In this document: piece after piece, positions 56,538-64,000 of the stretch
How positions within the stretch are numbered: position 1 is the first letter of the stretch
How the letters are laid out: every line of letters begins with the position of its first letter
Assembly: GCA_037974335.1 (NCBI GenBank)
Contig: CM075729.1
Location: 107,844,515-107,908,514, forward strand
Reading direction: 5' to 3'
DNA length: 64,000 nucleotides
Source of the DNA: Prionace glauca
Lineage: Eukaryota > Chordata > Chondrichthyes > Carcharhiniformes > Carcharhinidae
Notes under the pieces: generated by a model
Told to the model about the DNA's origin: nothing
Seen by the model: the letters and a program-made list of their open reading frames with translations, nothing else
The model's database searches: none
Position numbers and translations under genes: made by a program

Positions 56538-57545
56538 ACCAGCTGCCAACACTCAACAGTCTAATTCCATAGGCAATTTCACCTGCAGCGAGAAAATGGC
56601 ATTTCGATGTGAATTCCGAAATTACGAACATGTTATCGCGGAGCAGCAGCTGTACTTGCACTGGGAACGCTTCATTTTGTTCACAGTAGAGTATGTGCAC
56701 TAAAGTCACGGCGAGTCACCGTCTGACGATCGAGAGACGATTGGTGTCATCTTTCAGAAGATACCTGACTTGTTTGCTCGACTGGATAAAATGAAATCCC
56801 GTACACTGTCTTCATCTCACGAAATAGATAACTTGTGATTATGAGAGCACGCGATGTGCATACGAACATCTTCCCACCTCACACTCCAGCTGCCGATTTA
56901 TTTATTCAACAATTGTCAAACTCGTCATCTTCCGTCTCACAGTCTTTTCTGAGATAAGACTTCTGGTCCATATTTGCTCTGTCAGCATCTCCAAGAATAC
57001 ATCCGGAATTGTTGGGGGCCTGCAACAAAACCCTCTTTCACATTGAGAATTATTCCTTTATCTCTTGGTCTTTCCTGAGAGCAGTGTTGCCTCACGCTGG
57101 ACGAGGGTGCTCTGATCAAGTTTCGACAGAACTTTGGAAATGATCATGAGTTCAATTCATCCGGAATTGTTTGGTAACCTGCAACAATACCCTCTTTCAC
57201 ATTGAGAATTATTCTCCTGAGAGCCGTGTTTTCTCTCGCGGGACGTGGGAGCAGTGAGCAAGATTCGATAAAACATTGGAAAAGATTGTGAGTCGGGTGG
57301 AGAAACTAGGGACGGAGCAGCACAGGGAACCCAATCAGCAGCTTGTGAATGCTGAAAAGGAATTTCCGGAATGAGATCAAAGAGGATGAAGAGCACAATG
57401 CCTCGGTGAGAAAGAATCAAATCATTTGTCCGTCTTTTGCTATACTTCAAGATTAAAATCGGAAGGAATTGTTGAAATGAAATGGCATTTTGGGGCTGAA
57501 AGGGCAGCTCCTGCTGTTCATGAGGATTTAAAGTTCACAATGTGT

Positions 57546-57618
57546 TCAGGGTAATTCCATTGGTTACCACGTTCTGGTGCTCACCGCATAAATACTGGTG
57601 CGATCCCACCGAAGGACG
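57546..57618 (+). pseudogene. tRNA-Asn pseudogene
   Basis: Only the 3' half is recognisable: ggtgcgatcccacc and the end aggacg, followed by the usual post-Asn spacer (ctcctttcatgatttcttt). The 5' half is rearranged and GTT is lost. Confidence 0.5.
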
Positions 57619-58358
57619 ACGAAGAAACCCATTTTGCTCCTTTCATGATTTCTTTCACACTGTATTCTGTCCCTTCATGCCGACAAAATGTGGGAAAAGT
57701 ATCCAGCACTCATTTTGATAAGTCAGTTTCCATTTCAGCAGTGCATCAATCTCATTTCACGGAATATATATTCAAATCTACCCGTTATGTAAACTGCACT
57801 TCAAAAAAGAGACATTCATTCAGTGGCCAGGGATATAGAATAAATGTTCTAAAGAGGTGAACTAATAAGGTTTCATAGAATCAACAAATGTACGCGATAT
57901 TGTATAAACGTAATAAATCAGCCAGTGTAGATGGTCCATGTATTTAATTCACTAAATGCTCTCTTGCAGGTACAGCTTTGAGAATTTGATAGAATGTCCG
58001 CCTTTCTAGAAGGAGGACATTAGTACAGGCTTATTGTGGCCGTGCATCAATCTGTCGAAATTTGGGAAGATTGTATACTGTGCATGGTGTGCTACTTTGT
58101 TCCCTTTACCACAAAAATGTCATAAGTGCCATCCGCGGAGTAGAATTGAAGGTGAGCAGACGTGGTTGGGACTGCGAGTCGCATGCAAGTTTCCTCTACT
58201 TATATAAAGAGGAAAATTCTAACACTGCCCAGAGCAATAGGAGAGTTGACATGGTTGGCATTCGGAATAACATTCTTGTCTGAGGTGAAACGCGCAGATT
58301 CCAGTACAGGCAATATTGCAAACCTGATAAGTTGCATCATCGAAATTTGCCATGGGGG

Positions 58359-58430
58359 GCTGTGACCGTGTCGTGGTTAGTATTATGCGCTGCCTTTGCA
58401 GCAACCCCGGATAGAATCCAATTTAAGGCC
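58359..58430 (+). pseudogene. tRNA-His pseudogene
   Basis: Head gctgtgaccgtgtcgtggtt is near the His A-box region. The anticodon arm atgcgctgcctttgcagc has lost GTG and the T-arm reads ccccggatagaatcc. Confidence 0.65.
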
Positions 58431-59460
58431 ACCTGCGTTTTAAAGTGCCATTCTCAAAACGACCCAATGTGAAAATGAATATTCACGCGTGGAAATACAG
58501 TCTGGTCAATTAAATCTTCTCTCTAACACTGCGATGTGCTTTCTAAGCAATGCAGTCATCCGTCCTGCTTTCGTCTTTCCCAAGCGTCCCAAGACATCTT
58601 TGTTCCAGTAAAGGACAGTATCTGATGATGCATTTCATTGAGACAGATGCCTGGTAGTATCACAGTACATATTTGCCATGTTTTCCGCGTTCTTCATATG
58701 TGCATTTGAGAGTTGTTCGGGAGTTTAAAAAGCAGAAGATGTTTTCTAAATATTGTAGCCTGGAAGTAAGTAAACCGGGAACGAAAAATATATATTCAAA
58801 TGTTGGCTGGAACAACACCGACGCCCACAACCACCAAAATGAAAGGTAAACAATGTGAGTAAGAAAGGGCAGCTGCAGCCATAATGACAGCCAAATTAAT
58901 GGAACATCAGTTAATGTTTGAGCCGGAGAGGTTACTCATTTCATTGATGTTTATTCTAATCCTTCATTGTCATTAGCGTATCGCATCCGGTAGAGAGAAA
59001 TAAACATAACGTCGAGTGTAGTATGTTTGTCCTCAGCCTGGAATGGTTGGTACAGGAGGAAAAACGTAAATGAAGTAATGCTGCAAATACATCCGGAAGT
59101 TGAACCTGTGATTTTGGGTACGATAACTCGACAATCGCTCTTGCTTCAATTATCCCAGGCTTTAATGAGAACATTACAAAGAAAATTGCAATTATTAATC
59201 TTGTACCTGTAGAACAAAATATCTGCATCTGTGCTGCGGATTGCTCATATGACATGACTTGAACGATAAAAAACAGGCGATTCAACAAGAAGAGAGTGAA
59301 TAAAACGGGCTTTTTTTACTGGAGGTTAGAACGAAAGGATATGCGGAGAAATGTTTAATCAGCAGTCTGTATGTTTCAAAAACACACACATATATGTGTT
59401 GTATTTCCATTTACATATATTCATACATATAAGCAGGAAGAATTTCAGCGGTGAAAGAGA
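58431..59460. other. Unassigned sequence
   Basis: After about 70 bp of decayed post-His spacer I see no repeat unit, tRNA or transposon. Short frames on both strands have no recognisable motif. Confidence 0.35.
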
Positions 59461-60130
59461 GAGTACATTTAAATCTGAGAGCGACAGACTCGATTTGACT
59501 AAGGATGAGACGGAGTGCAGAAAAGAGTTAGAGAATCTGGTGAAAAGGTGCGGTGACAGTAATCTCTTCCTTCATGTCAGTGAAACGAAGGAGGTGGTCA
59601 TTGATTTCAGGAGGACATGCCGTTTTCCACATTAACGGCGATGAAATGGGCATTATCCAGAGCTTCAAGTTTCTCGGGTGTCCAGATCAACAACAACATG
59701 CCCTGGCCGCGTCAAGCGGACCATAGGTAAGAAAGCCTACCAACGCTTGTACTTTAACAAGAGGCAAAGGAACTAAGGCAGGTCGGCTTCGACTCTCACC
59801 AGTTTTTACAGTTACATAATACAAAACATCCTTTCCAGAAGTACCACAGCTTGAAATAGCTCCTACTCTAACCAAGACGCAAAAAAACGAAAAGGATTGT
59901 GAATGGAGCCCAGTTCATCACGCAAAAAAACTGCCGATCTAGTGACTCCGTCTATACTTCCCGTGGCTTGGAAAAAGTGATCATCACAATCAAGAATTCC
60001 ACGCACCCGAACATACATTCTTCCACTTTCTTCAGAGGGGAAAATATGCAAAATTCTGAGCTCATGTGCCAACAGGCTCAGGAACAGTTCATTCCGTGCT
60101 ACCTTTGAATGGACGTATCTTATTTTAAGT
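59461..60130 (+). mobile_element. L2-like LINE fragment (old)
   Basis: Translated pieces resemble the end of an L2-type RT: LENLVKRCGDSNLFLHVSET then KEVVIDFRRTC (near 59520-59620), then FKFLG-like residues near 59670, and VYTSRGLEKV...STHPN near 59950-60010. Stops and frame changes are frequent. The element differs from the CR1 copies in this window and is far older. Confidence 0.65.
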
Positions 60131-61166
60131 TGATCTTTCGTTACTCCTCGCTCTATGTGACACCACATTCTGCATACCCTCCTTCTCCCCTACTCACGCA
60201 ATAAACAGGATGATTGGTCTGAAACAGTGAGGAGTCCAAGATAAATGCAATATTTCCGGACGCAAATTGCTCAAGCAGTCAAAAAAGAGAGAAAGATTGC
60301 CAGATGAAGAGGCAGACAAAGCGAGTAAGTGAGTGTGTCTGTCAAAGGAGGACAAACAGACATATATAGCTTGATAGATAGATAGATAGAAACATTCAGA
60401 TATGATAAAAATAAATAGATGCGTGTTCACAATGTCAACTGTTCCGCTGCTGCATCGGGCAGGAAGTGATAATTCCGAGAAACAATGTTCGGCTCAGAGT
60501 CGAGTTCAGAAAATGAGATTACAATCAAAGCAATTTGTTTAGAATGCAATAGAATTCAGTATAGAGAAGTCCGTAAGTAAACACTTAAGGATGACTGACA
60601 TGGAGACCCAACACTACCAATGGAAATATTTAAAAGGTATAGATGGGATGAAAGGGTTTCCACTCCATTTGCTGAATATTCAGAAAGAAGTCAAAAATGA
60701 GTTTAATTAAATAATTTAAAAATCAAGAATCATTTTTCCAAACACACCTTCCAAGAGAAATAGCGATTTATTTGTTGTTCTTTTAATTTGCTATACTGTT
60801 CTCACATGTCAGCTGCTATCTCGAAGAGATCAAATGTTTTTCCAATTGCAAACATCACCCCAAATTTGGTAACGCCTTTACCTTAATTCCACACAAAGCT
60901 CCCATGCAGACCTTTCTAACCGTGGCATGCTGATCTAGTAAAACTGAATGCAAGTCGAGGAAATGTAATCATCTTTCCATTCGGCACTCTACGCCCTTCT
61001 GTATCAACACTGAGTTCAGCGCCTTTTGATTACAGCATTTCTTCCACAGTCTTGTCAATATCTTCTAATTTATTGTCTCAAATTTCGGTAAATAATCCCA
61101 AGATAGGCAGAAGGTTAAACTGTCGGGAGGCACGGAGTGACAGTAAATCAGTAATGAATGTTGCAG
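60131..61166. other. Unassigned sequence with short GATA microsatellite
   Basis: A (GATA)n run of about 18 bp lies at 60373-60390. The rest is AT-rich with no gene or repeat that I recognise. Confidence 0.5.
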
Positions 61167-62080
61167 GGAGTCGTTAAAAAAAATGACGGATGGAACGCAA
61201 TGTAGAGGAATGCGATCTCATTCACTTTGGCCGTAAGCATACAAAAACAAAACCTTTTTATTCAGTAGAGGTAAACTTTTAAGCTCGATGTTCAAAGAGG
61301 TGTAGATGCATTGGTACAAGGAAGGCAGGAAGTTAGCAAGCGGGTGGAAAGTGCAATTAAGGCAAATATTATAAGAGTACTAAAATAAATCGGATTTATG
61401 CACTTGTATTGGATTTTAGAGGTGCAAATTTTGGAATAACACGAGAAGTTTTCATCAGCACATGCAATAGAATATATATTAGCATTGGAGGCGATATATT
61501 GGAGATTCACTAAATTCGTCCCTCGAATGGGGAATTTGTTTCAAGGAGTCGTTAAAAAAATGACCGACGGAGCACAATGTAGAGAAATGTGAACTTATTC
61601 ACTTTGGTCGTAACATTACAAAAACAAAACCTTTTTTATTCAGTAGAGGTAAACTTTAAAGTGACGATGTTCAAAGAGACGTAGATGCACTCATACAAGG
61701 AAGGCAGGAAGTCAGCAAGCAGGCGCAAGATGCAACTAGGAAGGCAAATATTACAAGACCACTAAAACAGATTGGATTTATGCACTTGTATTGGATGTTA
61801 GTGGTGCAAATTTCGGAATAGCGGGAAGTTTTCGTCAGCACATGCAAGACAATATATATTAACATTGGAGGTGGAACATCGAAAACTCAGTAAGTTCGTC
61901 CCTCGAATGGGGAATTTGTCGTCTGAAGAATAATAAATTAAATCTGGAAAATATTCGCTGAAGTTTGGAAGAATGAGAGTCAATCTCATTGACAACTGCA
62001 AAGTTCTGAAGGAAAGATTGATGCGCTGTTTTCAAAATTACTGGGACCCAATATCACTATCCTTTAGGACTGAGATGTAG
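61167..62080 (+). mobile_element. CR1-like LINE relic with a 378-bp internal tandem duplication
   Basis: 61167-61544 and 61545-61922 are two tandem copies of one stretch. Each starts at ggagtcgtt and encodes a decayed piece of the region after RT motif C (an IHFGR-like stretch near 61220, a KQIGFMHLY-like stretch near 61770). 61923-62080 then gives a piece like RMRVNLIDNCKVL, the expected next part of a CR1 C-terminus. Stops are frequent. Confidence 0.65.
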
Positions 62081-62107
62081 AGTAGTTATTTTAACCTCAT
62101 TCTTTCG

Positions 62108-62250
62108 TGGACTCGGGTGTTGCGAGCAAGGGCAACATCGGTTGCCCATCTCTGATTACTTTCACATCACTGTGAATGTAGACCAGACTAGGTCGGGATG
62201 GCGGATCTCCCTCTCTGAAGGACATTAGCGAACCAGATAGATTTTGCATA
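62108..62250 (+). mobile_element. Fragment of an interspersed repeat
   Basis: The stretch gcaacatcggttgcccatctctgatt followed later by accagactaggtcgggatgg and aaggacattagcgaaccagat resembles, from memory, a very common dispersed repeat of shark genomes. I cannot name the family. Confidence 0.45.
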
Positions 62251-62358
62251 AATGAAAGCAAAATACTGCAGCCCTCCTATTACGTCACCTTTCCCTCTGA
62301 AAGGCGCTGGGATAGGGATGGCAGGCTTTGCAACCTGCGGTAACAGATGGCGTGTGGC

Positions 62359-62430
62359 GCCGTAATCGGATCGCGCTTCGTTCTCAGCATTGTGACCGCA
62401 GCAGCGTCGTTTTGAATTCGAGTCACAGAC
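62359..62430 (+). pseudogene. tRNA-His pseudogene
   Basis: The core cagcattgtgaccgcagcag keeps GTG and part of the anticodon arm; the T-arm is cgttttgaattcgag and the acceptor gccgtaa/tcacaga is partly paired. The D-arm is lost. Confidence 0.6.
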
Positions 62431-62873
62431 GTTTCATTTTCATTTCCGTGCCCAGTGAATCCTGTGAAAATAAAATCAGGAGTAAATACTGCATGACACA
62501 GTCTTGCGTGTTGATCCAACGCTATTGGTTACATCAAAACACAACATTTCTAATTAACTCTGCTTTCTGATCCAGTTTTCAAGCTCATCTTTATTCGGAG
62601 AGGTTTTTTTTCTCCTTCTTAGAAGTACTAAACTGTATTGAATTTAATCCTCCATTGATTTCATTATCACTTTGCTGCGGAATCTGTTGAACTGTGTAAA
62701 AAAAAACACTATTTGCGACGTATGGTTTGTTCTGCTAGTATTGCAGGGAATACGTTGCAAACGTGCCTAGAAACCAATATTTAGATCGCGGGTGTATATT
62801 TCACGCTCGAGTCATTTCAGAGCCCGGACGTTTACCGCGCTGCATTTGTTGTGACCAACACACGTCTCCAACC

Positions 62874-62950
62874 CACAGTTTGCACAGTGGTTAGCACTGC
62901 TTCCTCTCATGTTTAAGAACCTGGGTTCAATTTCCAACTCGGGTCACTGT
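62874..62950 (+). mobile_element. tRNA-derived SINE head (fragment)
   Basis: gcacagtggttagcactgct gives the A box, cctgggttcaatttcc the B box, and ctcgggtcactgt follows, as in the tRNA-derived heads of fish and shark SINEs. The body beyond is not recognisable. Confidence 0.65.
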
Positions 62951-63230
62951 TTCAGAAGTATTTCCTATAATTACACCGTTCAGGAAATAAGTTTCAGTTT
63001 AGGAAATGCTGCAGCTAATTGATAGTGAAATTAGAGGAGGATAAAAGAAGTATTATTAATTGTGGAAAAGAGAAGAATCTCCGTGAAGAGCTGGCTTTGA
63101 AGGCTGCGAATGCTGTGTGTCGAAGCAATCACTATGTTTTAATCAACAACAAAAAGATTCTTCATACAATCATTCCTCTAAACTATTTTTTTACCTAGCT
63201 TCCCTGAGATCAGACCCCTGCGAGTAATGC

Positions 63231-63296
63231 TGCCGTGACTGGGATTCGGGCAGCTGTTCCCGCAGCCAAAAGTACAAACGACTGTATAATCACGGC
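63231..63296 (-). pseudogene. tRNA-His pseudogene, minus strand
   Basis: On the minus strand the ends gccgtga and tcacggc still pair perfectly, and gattatacagtcgtttgtac follows the D-arm pattern. The anticodon arm is lost (ttttggctgcggga). Confidence 0.6.
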
Positions 63297-63606
63297 GCCA
63301 CACGCCAACTGCTGTTTCTCCTGACTCATGTCGCTGCCTTCGAAACTGTACTGTAGCGAAGTAGTGGCCCATCGTTCCACAAGGGGGCTTTCAAATCAAT
63401 TGGTATGTTTCCTTCGGTCAGAGAAGCACAGCGAAACACGAGTTCAACCGGACGGATCTGGAGCCTGGATTATTAACCAGTCAACTGAGAGGGCTGTGTC
63501 TTGACGCAATTAATGTTTTGATCGGGATAAATGAGGTGATATTCCATATTTGCTCCTGGTTAGTGTTTTAGCGGTTTCACTGGTAGCAAACTCCTCCGAA
63601 TAGCGC

Positions 63607-63678
63607 TGCCGTGATTCTTATTCGAAATGATGTTGCGGCAACAACGCAGGGCACGAACTACTTTGCGAGCACTGTGCT
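63607..63678 (-). pseudogene. tRNA-His pseudogene, minus strand
   Basis: Minus-strand core ccctgcgttgttgccgcaac keeps the anticodon stem with GTT in place of GTG. The T-arm and 5' acceptor strand are decayed. Its flanks repeat those of the copy at 63231, about 376 bp away. Confidence 0.55.
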
Positions 63679-64000
63679 AAATTCCAGCTGCTGTTTTTAC
63701 TCCTTCGTGCAGCTAGCTTCAACATCTCACTGTACCTAAACAGTGGCCAATCAATCTATATCTGTGTTTCCAAAACAAATGGTATTTCCATCTATGAAAC
63801 ATGCACTTTAAAACAAGGCTACTATCTGAAAATAGCTTGTTCAGGGAATTTTCGTGGAATTCATTGAGCTCTGCGTTTTTTTCATTCTATGGCTTAGTTA
63901 GAAATAAATATTTTCTGAGAAGTTGCAGCTCTATTACGTTCCATTCAGTTCACGCGCAGATATTTTATAAATGCTCATTCGAAATACGCAAGTGGTGTGT

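Larger units (their letters stand above)
54419..56696 (+). repeat. Asn-His unit U4 (with SINE insertion)
   Basis: 54460-55330 is nearly identical to U2. Spacing to U2 is 7803 bp for Asn and 6765 bp for His, the difference being the LINE in U2. A SINE lies at 56211-56529. Confidence 0.8.
56697..58440 (+). repeat. Asn-His unit U5 (decayed)
   Basis: Same order of spacers as U1-U4 but more diverged; a stretch near 57150-57200 duplicates 57000-57060 (attcatccggaattgtt; tttcacattgagaattattc). Both tRNA loci are dead. No other gene. Confidence 0.65.

Noticed and set aside
58956-59288. Minus-strand open frame of 110 codons
   Set aside because: No motif or repeat support; looks like a chance frame.
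1-64000. CRISPR arrays, bacterial operons, riboswitches
   Set aside because: No short regularly spaced direct repeats, no ribosome binding sites or operon structure; the sequence is eukaryotic.

Overview
The window looks like vertebrate nuclear DNA, most likely from a cartilaginous fish (shark, skate or ray). Three things point there: metazoan-type tRNA genes with internal A and B boxes and T-run terminators; CR1-type LINEs with short 3' tails of the kind I associate with elasmobranch genomes; and SINEs with the matching tail. I see no host protein-coding gene with exons. The open frames that read as real protein all belong to transposable elements.

The backbone is a large, much-duplicated array of tRNA genes. 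tRNA-His, -Ser(AGA), -Glu, -Asp and -Asn genes and pseudogenes recur, each inside its own repeated flanking DNA. About ten copies look whole or nearly whole and about twenty are pseudogenes.

Layout: 1-4.2 kb is a decayed edge (copy of 43.65-44.7 kb, an inverted repeat shared with 15.1-15.9 kb, and a relic Asn unit). 4.2-8.6 kb holds relic His units. 8.98-24.0 kb is segment copy 1: His 13775, a Ty3/gypsy fossil, Ser 20820, relic Glu, Asp 22299, relic Glu. 24.0-29.4 kb is one nested LINE insertion. 30.2-39.7 kb is segment copy 2: an altered His gene at 33403, the gypsy fossil, Ser 36481, relic Glu, relic Asp, relic Glu. 39.7-42.2 kb adds Asp 40025, a third gypsy fragment and Ser 42095. 43.2-58.5 kb is an Asn-His array of about five units, whose first four form an alternating higher-order repeat. 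58.5-64 kb is repeat debris (L2-like and CR1-like fragments, SINE pieces, His pseudogenes on both strands).

Seven transposon insertions with clean or probable target duplications postdate the duplications. Because a paralogous empty site exists for most of them, their edges can be placed to the base. The most complete element is a CR1 LINE at 24020-29356 with a second CR1 copy inside it and a 3' end that is also found as a free SINE. The array would supply tRNAs for translation. The repeats give a record of unequal exchange, gene conversion and nested retrotransposition around Pol III genes. All identity statements were judged by eye, not computed.
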